This document shows positions 34,136 through 45,656 of a stretch of DNA of 64,000 nucleotides, one piece after another (the first letter of the stretch is position 1; each line of letters starts with the position of its first letter). The stretch is from Oegoconia quadripuncta (taxonomy: Eukaryota; Arthropoda; Insecta; Lepidoptera; Autostichidae): assembly GCA_949316235.1 (NCBI GenBank), contig OX438744.1:27639578-27703577 (forward strand), in the 5' to 3' direction. The translations under genes were made by a program, and so were the position numbers. The notes beneath the pieces are model-generated. The model ran no database searches, was not told the origin of the DNA, and saw only the letters and a program-made list of their open reading frames with translations.

Positions 34136-34907
34136 AGAAGATGATGAGAGTTGTATGAATACCTAGAGTTGTACTACCTAGAGAGAGAAGAGTTGTGTGA
34201 AGTACTACCTACCCAGACATCAAACCTGGAACCATTTCATGATGTGAAAATTTTCAATTATAACTTGGACACGCTCGTTTAATTGTTTTGTTTACTCAGA
34301 TTTTATTTCGTTTGGCACTAACCCAATCATTGTAAACACGAATAGCCGAGAAATAAATATAATTGGGCCAACTAATGCAAATTTATTCATACGTAAACAA
34401 GTCATGACGGTTATATTACCTAATCATTATCTTTTTCTATTCACAGCTGGTTAGCAATTGACCTCATGACATTTGATGTTAAGTTTGTTTGTAAACGCTT
34501 TATACAAAAGGAAATATATTGATTTGGCGGTATCCAGTTCGACTCTTCATAATGCGTACATTCAAGGCATGGAAATTCCTTCCGGCGTCAGTCTTTTCTG
34601 AATTGTACAACCTTGTGATCTTCAAGTGTATGGTGAATAGGCATCTACTGAGATCGCGTCTTTCATCTTCCGCTACATCGTCACTTTTCAGCATATGAGA
34701 TTGTGATCAAACGCGTATCCAATCAATCAGAAAAATAAATACTTAAATATATTATTCCTTAAAGGGATTACTTTCAGTCAGCCATCGATAGTATAATGAA
34801 GATGAAGACTGAGGAAGGGTCTTATTTGAACATAACAACGCTGTCAACTTAAGTAAGATTAGGTAGACTGATGAAGATCGAATCAGGAATTACAAAATCC
34901 ATAAAAA
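34136..34907. other. No recognised gene
   Basis: Only a 40-base SINE-C scrap at 34443-34483 (CTGGTTAGCAATTGACCTC). Confidence 0.4.
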
Positions 34908-35177
34908 ATAAATAAATATCCTTGGACATACACACAACGCCATATAGTTCCACATTAAGCAATTATAGGCTAGTGTTGAGGATATCAGATGGTTGATATA
35001 CTACACAAATACATTTTTTTTTGTAAATAAATACATTATATAAATGAAAAACATCCATAACTCGGGAACACAACATGTACATTGATCATACAAACATATG
35101 CCCCTAGTGAGATTTGAACCCGCAACCTTTTGGTATAGCAATCAGAATTTCTAACCACTACACCAAACAGGTCGTCA
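34908..35177 (-). repeat. SINE-B, full length
   Basis: Complement of the B box is altered (GAGATTTGAACCC). The A-box end reads ACACCAAACAGGTCGTC. Confidence 0.83.
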
Positions 35178-35959
35178 TCGAAAGTCGCCAACATATCTCG
35201 AGATATAAGAGTAGTGGAGAGGACACATAGCTCGAATAAGTGTTTGCCGGTAGTACAATAAGATTCTGTAATGGTGATCACACAACTGCAAGCGCGGCGT
35301 GGTACATCCACTAATAAAGGTCGCCAGGAGTCGCTGGATGCACGCGGCTCCCAATCTATCTTTCTGAAAATCTATGGGAAAAACCTATGATCAGAGGTGG
35401 ACATCTTGATATATTAGAATGTATAGCCAGAGGGCATTTTAAACATGCCCTACAACAACCAAGCCGATTACTATATTATAAGCCCCGTTGGGAATTCTTA
35501 TAACCTTCCCCAAAGCCACAAAGCCCGACCTTCGACTTTACGCAAACCAGTGGCTTCCAGCAGCCCGCCATTGCTCCATCGTGATCGTGATCTGCTCAAG
35601 GCATCTGGCAGTAACTGAAGACCAGAAAATTTAACTTCAAAAATAGACTGTTGATAATACTAAACGCCTAAATAATGTAATGTAATCTTGTATTCAATCA
35701 TTTTCATCACTAACGAAAATTCTTGTGGCGTATCTTCTCTTCTCACTCAAAATTATATACAATAGTTTTCGTATCGATATGGCACAATATTTTCCCATCA
35801 CTAGCGGAACCTCCCGTCGCGTGTCTCCTTACGCAAGCTCTTGACTTTCGCCACGCGTCGGCGCCTGCGCGCGCGCACCGCTAGAGCGTACTCGCCGAGT
35901 AAAAAGTACACCGCAGATCTACGATCTACAAACTTAAATCTGCAGTTGGTCAAAGAGTA
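35178..35959. other. Unassigned, with a GC-rich patch
   Basis: 35808-35895 is strongly GC-rich (CGGCGCCTGCGCGCGCGCAC) and resembles 28750-28800. No ORF with a known domain. Confidence 0.4.
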
Positions 35960-36080
35960 CTTAAACATTGTTAATGTTGCATGGTTTGGGCACATCATGA
36001 AGGGATGAAAGGCATTTAACGAGATGTGTGCTAAGTATGAATGTGGAGGGATACCGAAGAAGGTGTGGATAAGCTACGTG
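35960..36080 (+). repeat. RTE LINE fragment (FGHIMKG type)
   Basis: AWFGHIMKG then KVWISYV in neighbouring frames, the weak relic of an RTE C-terminal region. Confidence 0.5.
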
Positions 36081-36344
36081 ATCCCACCACCGCTCTCCTC
36101 CCACTGTAACAGTTACTCCTGTAAGCCAAGATCAACAGTGGTACTCTACACGGTGCCTGGTGAAGGTAGACAGTGCCCTACATGACTCTATTGCTACCTT
36201 GGACCCCAGACTAATTAACGAAAAAATTAAGGGTGAAAAAGTAGGAAAGAAAGAAAGTCCTACTTCCCCCCAGCAAATGTGAGTGTAGCTAATGTGCCGC
36301 AAAAAAAGAGGCTAACACTATGGGGGAGGTGGCCTAGTAATAAC

Positions 36345-36620
36345 TAGATAATAATAATAACCATCCTTAAGACATACACACAGCGCCATCTAGTTCCACA
36401 GTAAGCAACTATATGCTTGTGTTGTGGATACCAGATGGTTGATATACTACATAAATACATTTTTTTTGTAAATAAATACTTATTATAAATGAAAACATCC
36501 ATAACTCGGGTACACATGTCCGTATTCATCACACAAACGTATGCCCCTCGTGGGATTCGAACCCGCAACCTTTTGGTATAGTGGTCAAAGTTACTAACCA
36601 GTACACCAAGCAGGTCGTCA
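36345..36620 (-). repeat. SINE-B, full length
   Basis: Reversed copy from CCTTAAGACATACACACAGC to CAAGCAGGTCGTC. Confidence 0.85.
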
Positions 36621-36654
36621 AGTGAAGTTCGACTCCCTAATTTAATGCACCACG

Positions 36655-36812
36655 GACATCGCCAGACCGCCGTGAGCGTTGATAGTAGAATGATATGTGT
36701 GTGAAAGGGGCGAGTACGGAGATGACGGCTGATAGAGGAGAGTGGAAGAGGATGACATGTTGTGACGACCCCACCTAGAGTGGGATAAGGGCAGGAAAAT
36801 GATGATGGTGGT
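36655..36812 (+). repeat. RTE LINE fragment
   Basis: MTADRGEWKR followed by CCDDPT and VG/GQE-like coding, ending in GATGATGATGG. Confidence 0.6.
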
Positions 36813-36844
36813 CAATAAAAGAACTAAATTGAAAAAGGGATATA

Positions 36845-37050
36845 ATTGAATAGTTTTATAGCATTGATGGGTGGCTCTAGTCCTTGTTATCCTCCAGGCC
36901 TAAGCCGTATCACATCAGCCAACAGTATGTCCACTGCTCCCATTAGAACGGGTCGATCGGTCGGTTGTGACGGGTTGGAAGAGGCCAGCATCCAACAGCT
37001 TCCCGCCACTTTCATTAAGTCGCCCGTTCACCTTGTGGGTGTCCAGCTTC
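36845..37050 (-). repeat. LINE-derived fragment (weak)
   Basis: The minus strand reads LLDAGLFQPVTTDRPVLMGA then VDILLADVIRLRPGG without a recognised domain. I have the impression of a repeat-derived frame, but there is no second copy in the window. Confidence 0.25.
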
Positions 37051-37319
37051 AATCAATCAAACAAATATGCTTTATTGTTTAAATAAGGAAGGTACATTTA
37101 AATATCTTATAGAAACTAAGAGTAATTAAGTGGGTTAGCAGTGTTAGCACAAATAATTTCCTAATTGTTAAGGACATCAATTTATTCTATAATAATAATA
37201 AATTTGGTTCAACAACTTAATTAGGTACATATATTTTATTAATTAAATCCAATATTTATACGGGAATAATCTGACACAATATTCTTTTACCAATAACGTT
37301 AGTTTTAATTTGATAACAC

Positions 37320-37565
37320 CAAACACATTTCAACATTCCATTTGTCCCACGACCAACCCTCAGGTTTCAGCAGAATACCAGTGTTTTGCCCGCCTTGGGC
37401 AAATCCATACACTGAGCTGTAGCCTTTTTGTATATTGCGGCACACACATAATATTTGTTTGTTTCTGTACTTGTGTTTTATTGTTTTAGTTGTATTTTTC
37501 ATATGTAAAATTTGTTATGTGTGTGTGCATGGATGCAAATAAATGCTTATCTATCTATCTATCTA
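37320..37565 (+). repeat. LINE 3' tail, T2 family with (TATC)n
   Basis: Second copy of 2041-2245. Ends GCAAATAAATGCTTATC plus TATC units. Confidence 0.68.
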
Positions 37566-38197
37566 CATCTGAAAGTTCTGCATATTGAAATCAAAAAATG
37601 TTATCTTATAGGTATGCAAGACATTAATAAGTATTAATACATAAGCACAGCTTCGTTACGCCTTGGCCATGATGACACAGTAATTTAATCCTGACGGGAG
37701 TTATGTGTTTGCCGGCATCGTGTCTTCATCTTGGTAATATGTGATTGGATTTCAGTGCGGTTTTTTTTTATTTGAAAGATTAAACGAGAGGACGGGTGAC
37801 TAGCCATGATTGGTGAAATCCAATTAAGCCGTTTCGAAGACATTTTTACCCGACAGGCCCAAAAGGGAGAGTAATGTTTTAGAGTGCATGTATGTAAGTA
37901 TGTATGTATAAAGTTTCATTAGAATCGGTCAATACATTTCGAATAATTTGGACTTGAAAGTTTGTATGGAATACCATGTGGGATAAACAGTCTTAAATAT
38001 TTTTACTGGCGAAAAATACAGTAGCGACTCCACTTAGCTGCAAAGTTAAGTTTGTAAATCTGCAACTATTGAGCAAAGTACTTAGTTACAAAACGTATGA
38101 AGGTTCGTTTCGGTTCTAACGACGCATGCGCGACGTTAGGAAACAATTTGAATAGAATAGAATACATTTATTTACAATGATTAGGGTAAGTAGAATA

Positions 38198-38532
38198 TTG
38201 GGACTTTACCTATGAAATTGGAGTTTTTTTCTTCGTTAATCATATGTACCAATTCCTGCGATTTTCAAAGTTATATCCAAATTTGTTTTTTATTTGGAAA
38301 ATGGAATATTATTTCAAGGTTTCATATGAAATATTTTTTATAATCATTTCTTGGATTCGCTTTCAACTTCACTTTAACAAGTTTCAACTTTTATAAAGCG
38401 TGTAATACACACAAAGTTTAGCTAAATTTGGATTTGCCGTTCCCAAAAAAAAAATCAAATATGTTTGTATGGAGAAAACAGTCTTAATTAAATTCTTCAT
38501 ACAAAACGTCAATTTCATAGATAAGGACCTAA
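38198..38532. mobile_element. mariner-like MITE (family F), complete
   Basis: 335 bp flanked by TA, with ends TTGGGACTTTACCTATGAAA and TTTCATAGATAAGGACCTAA. The ends are imperfectly inverted. Confidence 0.7.
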
Positions 38533-39006
38533 TATAATAAAATAGGGAGTGTTTGTTTTTTTAATTTTAGTTGGTTCGAGTCCAGGTCGAGGCAAGCGAC
38601 TTTTAGAAAATGTTTCAATGCAGTTTTTTTTTAAGTAAAGGAAAGCCAGCTTAATGTAGTTTCCCTCCAGGGCCCAACTTATCTTTCCACATTGTATATG
38701 AAAAAAAACAGTGGTAATTTTAATTAAATAGTCTATGTTTTATTACTAAATGCCTATACTATATCTAAAGCAAGCTACCGATTTGAAAAAAAAAAAATGA
38801 AAAAAATGTTTATTTCAGTACCTTAATAAAACAATCAATGAGGTGTCGGGGGTCTCCTTTTAAGTATAAAATACCTGTGTTAGGAGGCTCCGCTCTTCCA
38901 TAACTAAAATTTAAATTAATGTCCAATCAAGGTTAAGGTGAAATAGGTTAATATTATGCTACTTATAAAATAAGAATGAAATAAAAATGTAATAAAAACT
39001 AATTTG
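38533..39006. other. Unassigned repeat-like sequence
   Basis: TTGGTTCGAGTCCAGGTCGA at about 38570 resembles the B-box-like motif in the arms of the 21199-22059 foldback, followed by a similar CTTTTAGAAAATG. Confidence 0.35.
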
Positions 39007-39148
39007 TAATGTATGTGTGTGTGCGAGTATGTGTTTGTGTATGTATGAGTGTGTGTGTGTATGAGTGTGTGTGTATGAGTGTGTGTGTGTGTGTGTATGG
39101 GTGTGTGTGTATGAATGTGTGTGTATGAGTGAGTGTGTATATATCTGA
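39007..39148. repeat. (TG)n-rich compound microsatellite
   Basis: GTGTGT tracts separated by regular ATGAG units over about 140 bp. Confidence 0.85.
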
Positions 39149-39632
39149 TGATAGGGAAATGAGTGGTATAAATTGAAGTGTGTATTTATTTATTTAATGT
39201 GCCATCAGTGTTTCAATGTCGTCATAGGTTTTAGTCTTTAGCCAGTTACTCAAGAGATTTTTTACATTCATAGATTTCTTAGAAAACATTTTTATTCTAT
39301 CACTGACAGATACTCGTACTGTATCGTATTTAAAATTACAGGAGGTTAAAAATGTGTCCTTACTGGACTATGCAGGTGGTAACATCCAGATGCGTCGGAT
39401 ACATTACTGTCTTTGCTTCGTGCGTAGTTGCCTAATAAAAAGGTCTGTTTGTACACTCATCATTATTATTATCAATAGAGATTTAGTTTCAGCAAACAAA
39501 CACATCTGTTGTGCTAATCTAAAGCTACATGTGGCAGAGGCATAAAAAATATCGGCATTGACCTAATTTCACCTAGGTATAGAGGTTTTGAAAATTGACA
39601 TACATAGAATATTAGGTATAAGGTCTAACTAA

Positions 39633-39985
39633 CTTGGCGACCGGTTGGTTGGTTTAGTGGATAGTGTCCTGTCAGCGAAACCAACGGTTGCGGGTTCGAA
39701 TCCCGAGACTGCTAAATGTTTGTGTGATGATGATTTATTCCCGAGTCATGGATGTTTATATAAATATTTATCTATATTTATCCGTTATTTAGTCCATTCA
39801 TCCATTAGTCCTTTCTCTTTCATTACTTTGACCAAGTGAGAAAAGGTGAATGTCGTGTCGTACCAAGAGGTCAAATTGAGTGCAGAAAGCAGAGATACGT
39901 GGTCATTACTCCACCGACAATAGCATAGCTCTTAAATTGAAGAAGGAGTATTCATAGTACACGGTTTACTTAGTTTGGGACTAGA
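39633..39985 (+). repeat. SINE-A interrupted by an RTE fragment
   Basis: Head GGTTTAGTGGATAGTG and B box GGTTGCGGGTTCGAATCCCG are present. The body stops near 39793 and resumes at 39948 with ATTCATAGTAC ... TTAGTTTGGGACTAGATG. Confidence 0.8.
39795..39947 (+). repeat. RTE LINE fragment inside SINE-A
   Basis: GAGAAAAGGTGAATGTCGTG ... CCGACAATAGCATAGCTCTT, the end of the 6425-6830 subfamily. ATTCAT occurs at both edges. Confidence 0.65.
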
Positions 39986-40134
39986 TGTACTTTATATAGG
40001 TAATCGAAAATTTTTTGATCGATTACGGCTGTGTCCTTGGGCAAAATTGTTCGTCGTCAAGAATAGCGTCACCAGTAAACAGGAAATACACGAATAAAAT
40101 TTCACCCTGTATAGGTAGAATATACCTACGGGAT

Positions 40135-40372
40135 AAACAAAATCAAAATCAAAAATGCTTTATTTTGTAGGTACACAGGGTACACTTAAAATAGTCAGAT
40201 CTTACATTTTCAAAGCTACTGCTTGTTTAAAAGGTAATTTTCCCCTGAGAAGAACAAGCAAGAAACTCGAGAGGTCGCTCTTTTAAAAAAAAAGGTTTTA
40301 TATTACAAAATTATTAATTATTATTTTATATTATTATATTTCATTATTAATTGTGAAATAGCCTGGTTATGC
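40135..40372 (-). repeat. Family A LINE 3' UTR, left half
   Basis: The reversed 3' UTR up to GCCTGGTTATGC. It continues at 41481 beyond the foldback insertion. Confidence 0.72.
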
Positions 40373-40379
40373 GAACGGG

Positions 40380-41480
40380 GGGGGGTCGGGTGGCGATTCA
40401 CACCACAAACGGTTCGCACCGCGGTGCGAAACGACCCATTCAATTTTTGAAGAGCCCCTTTCGCACCGGTGGTGTGAATCGCCACCTGCAAATTTTGAAT
40501 GGGTCGATTCGCACCACAAGGTAAATGACCTTTGATTCGGAAGTTGATTCTGTTTCGGACTCATAATAAAATATTTCACCTAGGTAAATAGAAAAGTAAT
40601 AAGTAAAAATGTATAAATCATTTTTTTAACATAATAGATTGCTTTACTTTTATTATTATAAAGAAGTAAATATACTCAACGTTAAAAATTTTTTTTTTAC
40701 TAAAAAATAAGCTTCTATGTATACTGGCTAGACTAGAGAATTATTACAATATAACCACAAAATAAATACAAAGTATTATTTATGATTATTTTAAGATGAT
40801 CTATTTAGCCTACAAAGATTTATCTATTTAGCCCACAAAGATTAGTTTAAGTTTCATCATCATCATCTGATTTAAGAGCCATGCTCTTGTCGGTGGAGAT
40901 TTTTCCATATCTCTCTGCTCTCCGCCTTCCTCTTGACCTCCTGATACAACACGACGTTCAACTTCTCTTTTGTTTGCTGCATGTAGCTTATTCTCGGTCT
41001 TCCTCTTTTTCTTTTCCCGTTTAAGTTTACATGACTTTTTTTACTTGATTTTTATAATTATTTAAAAATGTTATTAAAATAATCACAAATAATCATAAAT
41101 AATACTTTGTGTTTATTTTGTGGTTATATTGTAGTAATTCTCTAGTCTAGCCAGTATACATAGAAGCTTATTTTTTAGTAAAAAAAATATATTTACTTCT
41201 TTATAATAATAAAAGTAAAGCAATCTATTATGTTAAAAAAATGATTTATACATTTTTACTTATTACTTTTCTATTTACCTAGGTGAAATATTTTATTATG
41301 AGTCCGAAACAGAATCAACTTCCGAATCTAAGGTCATTTACCTTGTGGTGCGAATCGACCCATTCAAAATTTGCAGGTGGCGATTCACACCACCGGTGCG
41401 AAAGGGGCTCTTCAAAAATTGAATGGGTCGTTTCGCACCGCGGTGCGAACCGTTTGTGGTGTGAATCGCCACCCGACCCC
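40380..41480. mobile_element. 1.1-kb foldback element with ~400-bp arms
   Basis: Arms 40380-40792 and 41088-41480 are inverted copies. Outer ends are GGGGTCGGGTGGCGATTCAC and its complement. GAACGGG (40373-40379, 41481-41487) flanks both sides, a probable 7-8 bp target duplication inside a LINE. The arms contain a smaller palindrome, CGCACCGCGGTGCG. Mirror-image frames (40579-40367 and 41283-41522) follow from the repeat. A 7-9 bp duplication with long arms would fit a Mutator-, hAT- or P-type system; no transposase is present. Confidence 0.75.
40893..41015 (-). repeat. RTE LINE fragment in the foldback centre
   Basis: AGAGCCATGCTCTTGTCGGT and CTCTGCTCTCCGCCTTCCTC on plus are the reverse of the 6425-6830/49380-49728 subfamily end. 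Confidence 0.6.
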
Positions 41481-41795
41481 GAACGGGCTGGTTATGTCCA
41501 TGATTGTTCATCGTCTAAATAATCTGATATTTTATAATATGCTTTCTCAATAAGTTTCTGTTTTATAGTATCTTTAAATTTATTGAAAGGAAGATTTTGT
41601 ATATCAACGGGAACCTTATTGAAAAACCGTATACATAAATAACCCTTTGAATGAATTACTGACTTTGTGGAGGTGACTTATGTGACCTGCAAGTTTATCT
41701 TTATTTCTTGTATTGACATCATGTTCATCATCTATTTTTCCTAAATTATATTTTTTTTGACATATATTAGATTTTCAAAAATGTACCGTAACGAA
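41481..41795 (-). pseudogene. Family A LINE, C-terminal part, right half
   Basis: On the minus strand, coding remnants (ending YYKISDYLDDEQSW) lie near 41500-41640. Confidence 0.68.
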
Positions 41796-41850
41796 ATTAA
41801 ACATATCCACGATAACATTATTCCACGCAGGCGAACCCGCGGACGGAAAG
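41796..41850 (+). mobile_element. Helitron-like 3' end
   Basis: GCGAACCCGCGGACGGAAAG followed by CTAG and T, the CG-rich terminal hairpin and CTAG/T end of lepidopteran Helitrons. Confidence 0.5.
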
Positions 41851-42402
41851 CTAGTGATCTATATTACTCTCACGAGACAATGTAAGGCTGATTGTAATAA
41901 ACACGAGTGTTATGTTTACACTGTCGTGAATCAACTACAAATCAACTTGACCTAATTACCTACAATGCTACTCGACTAATTCAGAGTAAAATAATTATAC
42001 TCTGTACAAATATGGCGATTGTGCGGATAAAAATCATTGAGTAGCGTCTACATGGTAGTTCAATGATAGGAAAGAGATGGTTCGAATACTTTAGGAATTT
42101 GTTTACACCCTGCGCGATAAGACCGTAAGGTCGTCGGTCGGATGGGGGTGGAAACACAGAGGGATGTCTGCTGCGGGGTTCCACAGGGGTCTGTTACTTA
42201 TGGCTTTGATGTTACAACATTAATATAAAGTTATTGGTTTATGCATGTACATATGTACATACATATTATAATTTGATTAGAGCGCTAGCGTACTAGATAC
42301 TGTGCCTCACGGAAGCGAGTTGGGCTGCGAATTTTTTCTATAAGATATAGGTATTTTCAATTGTGTTTTATAGATTTGTTGTTTCCATATACTTAACTAT
42401 AT

Positions 42403-42553
42403 CATTTATAATAAGTATTTATTTACAAAAAAAAAAATATTTATGTAGTATATCAACCATCTGGTATCCATAACACAAGCCTTGATGCTTACTGTGGACC
42501 TAGATGGCGCTGTGTGTTTGTGCAAAGACATTTATTATTTCTAATTATTAATA
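42403..42553 (+). repeat. SINE-B 3' half
   Basis: AATAAGTATTTATTTAC ... TGTGCAAAGACATTTATT. Confidence 0.75.
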
Positions 42554-42680
42554 TTATAATAAATAAACTTTTTTTTTGTAAATAAATACATGTATAAATG
42601 AAAAAACATCCATAACTCGGGAACACAACATGTACATTCATCATACAAACATATGTCCCTAGCGGGATTTGAACCCGCAA
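42554..42680 (-). repeat. SINE-B head half, inverted against its neighbour
   Basis: AAATAAATACATGTATAAAT ... GGGATTTGAACCCGCAAC. It then runs straight into a family A LINE UTR. Confidence 0.75.
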
Positions 42681-42682
42681 CA

Positions 42683-42895
42683 TAATTATTATTTTATATT
42701 ATAATATTTCATCATTAATTGTGAAATAGCCTGGTTATGCAAAGGGCTTTTTATGTCCGTGAACTTTTATCATCTAAATAATCTGATATTTTATAATATG
42801 CTTTCTTAAAAGTTTCTGTTTTATAGTATCTTTAAATTTATTGTAAGGAAGATTTTGTATATCAACAGGAAAGTTTTTGAAAAAGCGTACGATAC
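42683..42895 (-). pseudogene. Family A LINE C-terminal fragment
   Basis: TGTGAAATAGCCTGGTTATG and KISDYLDDK-type coding remnants on minus. Cut at about 42890. Confidence 0.65.
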
Positions 42896-43159
42896 GAATG
42901 AAAAAGATGCGAGGAGGACTTGTCCTCTGTACTCGATTCTTTTTCTTTTATATAACTGTATTTATTGTAGTAATTCATGAAACGTGTGTGTGCTTAATAA
43001 ACCGCAAACTTCAACTTATTCCGGGAACTTTCATATATCACACACACGGGAAATTCCTCTCCAGTGCAAGTCTGCTGGACTAATAACTAATAACTAATAA
43101 CTCTCATAACCTCTGTCTACCGTCGGCATCCCAGGGTAAAACCCTACTACCCGTCGCAA

Positions 43160-43391
43160 TGTAAATAAAATAAATAAATATTTCGTACACTTACACCAAT
43201 CATTTAGACCCAAACTAAGCAAAGCTTGTACTATGGATTCTAGTTACCGGATAAACATACATAAATCTTAATGTAAACATCCATGACTTGCGAATAAATG
43301 TTCGTATTCATCACACAAACATTTACCCGCGGGATTCGAACCTGCAACCGTTGGTTTCGCTGACAGGGTCACTATCCACACCAACCGGTCG
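43160..43391 (-). repeat. SINE-A, complete
   Basis: Reversed copy: TATTTCGTACACTTACACCA ... GCGGGATTCGAACCTGCAAC ... ACACCAACCGGTCG, then a short GT run. Confidence 0.83.
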
Positions 43392-43749
43392 TGTGTGTGT
43401 GATAATATATGAATTTATAAGGAAAAATAACGCCTGCCGGAAGTTGTACATGTGTTTTGGTATTAAAATTTAAGCAGGCATTTTATAGGTTGAGAAAATT
43501 ATACTAGGTAAGAAATCACTATGGAACGATTTATATGAATGAAGTCTTTTAAGTATTTAAAAGAAAAGAAAATCTACTTTAATCCCTAGTGATAGAACGA
43601 CACCTACGGTTAATACTCCAGTAAAAATACCTAATTGTTGTGGTGTAACTTCCTATAATCTTAAAGTAATTGAATAAAAATGTTTTTTTATTTTATTTAT
43701 GTAGCTTACTTTAGGCATAGTATAGGTATTTCGTTATAAAACCTACAAT

Positions 43750-43899
43750 GGTGTCGATTCGGATGTACACCAACTAAACTAAAACCACTTTTAAAGTAGT
43801 ACTGTCTGTTTCTCCCTGGAACAGTGCGATGCGACGGCACCACTCCAAAACTGGTTTTAGTTTAGTTTGGTTTAGTTGGTGTACATCCGAATCGACACC
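43750..43899. mobile_element. Palindromic MITE (family G), copy 1
   Basis: Ends GGTGTCGATTCGGATGTACA and complement pair over about 50 bp each side of a centre containing CAGTGCGATGCGACGGCACC. Matches 57762-57916. Confidence 0.75.
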
Positions 43900-44234
43900 A
43901 ATATTAAATTAAAGTTACCACTGTTAACTTCATTGCGTTGTAAAAGATGCTAAGAGCTCCTAAAACAATGTTCTAAAAAAAATATCAATTGCTACTTTAT
44001 ATTTTCTAAAAATAGTTTATTGATTCGCAATATTTGCCCTCGGTGAAATTTTTTTAATTTTTTTAATTTATATATTTATACGGAACATCTACAACTTATA
44101 ATATTACACATTATTTGTCTAACATACTTTAAAAATTCAATTCCTGACATTATATGACAATTAAAGATGTTACACGTCATTCACCAATTTGTACAAAAGC
44201 ATGTTAGGTGGTAACTTGAAGTCTAAAAGATATT

Positions 44235-44305
44235 GGTATCGACTCGGATGTATACATCAACTAAACTAAAACCAGTTTTAAAGTAGTACTATCTCTTTCT
44301 CTATC
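44235..44305 (+). mobile_element. Family G MITE, one arm only
   Basis: GGTATCGACTCGGATGTATA ... TTTTAAAGTAGTACTATC; the other arm is absent. Confidence 0.6.
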
Positions 44306-44468
44306 TTATTAGTTAATTATTTAGTGTAGGTATGTGTAATCACGGCCTTTAGGATTATAGGAAGTCAACAGTGTATCCTTACCTATAATAGCATGGATAC
44401 TAAATTATGCATATACAGTTAGACTTGAATAATATTTGATAATCGTGTTAGAATATTAAAAGCTTAAA

Positions 44469-45018
44469 TAATAATAAATAAATATCCTAGATATACACAC
44501 AGCGCCATCTAGTTCCACAGTAAGCAACTATAGGCTTGTGTTGTGGTTACCATATGGTTGTTATACTACGTAAATATATATTTTTTTGTAAATAAATACT
44601 TATTTTATATGAAAACATCCATAACTCGGGCACACATGTCCGTATTCATCACACAAACATATTCCCCTAGCGGGCTTCGAACCCGCAACCTTTTGGTATA
44701 GTAGGTATTGACGACCGATTGGTGTAGTGGATAGTGACCCTATCAGCGAAACCAACGGTTGCGGGTTCGAATCCCGCGAGGGGTAAATGTGTGTGTGATG
44801 AATACGAACATTTATTCCCGAGTCTTGGATGTTTATATAAATATTTATGTATGTTTATCCGTTTATCTTGCATCCATAGCACAAGCTTTGCTTAGTTTGG
44901 GACTAGATGATTGGTGTAAGTGTCCGAAATATTTATTATTATTATTTATTATTATTATTATTTATTATTATTATTATTATAGTGGTCGGAGTTGCTAACT
45001 ACTACACCAAACAGGCCA
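44469..45018 (-). repeat. SINE-B split by a SINE-A insertion
   Basis: The reversed body and B box run to 44700 (CCTTTTGGTATAGTAG) and resume at 44982 (ATAGTGGTCGGAGTTGC ... CACCAAACAGGCC). Confidence 0.83.
44708..44983 (+). repeat. SINE-A, reference copy, nested in SINE-B
   Basis: Head TTGGTGTAGTGGATAGTG (A box) and GGTTGCGGGTTCGAATCCCG (B box) show tRNA origin. The body is GGGTAAATGTG ... GAGTCTTGGATGTTTATATA ... TGGTGTAAGTGTCCGAAATA with an (ATT)n tail. ATAGTAG/ATAGTGG at the edges is the target duplication. Confidence 0.87.
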
Positions 45019-45059
45019 TCATATCGTCGTCAGTAGTCAAATAAATGAAAGAGATATAT

Positions 45060-45295
45060 TAAGCGAACGTGGATGGTAGTGTTGGTAGGGGAAGACCACG
45101 GCGAACGTACCATGATCAAATCGGGGACGTCTTAAAGAAAGGCCAAGTCAAGAGTACCCTAAACCGACGAGCATGTATGAACAATCTTATGAGAGTGAAT
45201 GAAGCAAAAGAGGTGTGTCAGGATCATAGCAAGTGGAAGTCTGTGGTACTGGCAAAGCCTACTCCTACGGGAAACAGGCGTGACATTATGTATGT
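45060..45295 (+). pseudogene. RTE-like LINE C-terminus
   Basis: [40 protein letters not shown], then [12 protein letters not shown] and PTPTGNR. It is the sense partner of 1338-1850 and ends in ATGT repeats. Confidence 0.78.
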
Positions 45296-45536
45296 ATGTA
45301 TGTATTAAAAGGTTATTTTTAAAACTATATTTAATGAAATAATTTTAAGAACAAAAAAAACCTATTTCACTAATACAATCCATTTATATTCATATATTTG
45401 AAATTCAATATTACGGTCTTTCTTTCAAATGATATGGATGTTATATTTAAACAGTTTGTATCATTAAATGTTTAACAACTCAGCACGGTAGGTATTTAAT
45501 ATGGAATAATTCTTTTTTTTTATCATCCGACGAAAA

Positions 45537-45650
45537 CAAAGGGCGTTAATATGAGTTTGACAAGGATGTGTGTGTGTCCAGTCGTTGAAATGACGTAGTG
45601 AGTAAGATAGATAGAGTTATGTTAAGGTGATTTGGGCATATTTTTTTGGA
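45537..45650 (+). repeat. RTE LINE fragment, degraded
   Basis: VVSKIDR.MLR.FGHI is recognisable across frameshifts (GTGAGTAAGATAGATAGAG, GATTTGGGCATAT). Confidence 0.5.
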
Positions 45651-45656
45651 TTCATT

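Noticed and set aside
39007..39148. Possible telomeric or satellite DNA
   Set aside because: It is a compound TG microsatellite. No TTAGG repeats, the insect telomere unit, were seen.
40367..41522. Paired ORFs with CESPPDP ends
   Set aside because: They lie in the arms of the foldback element and are explained by the inverted repeat.
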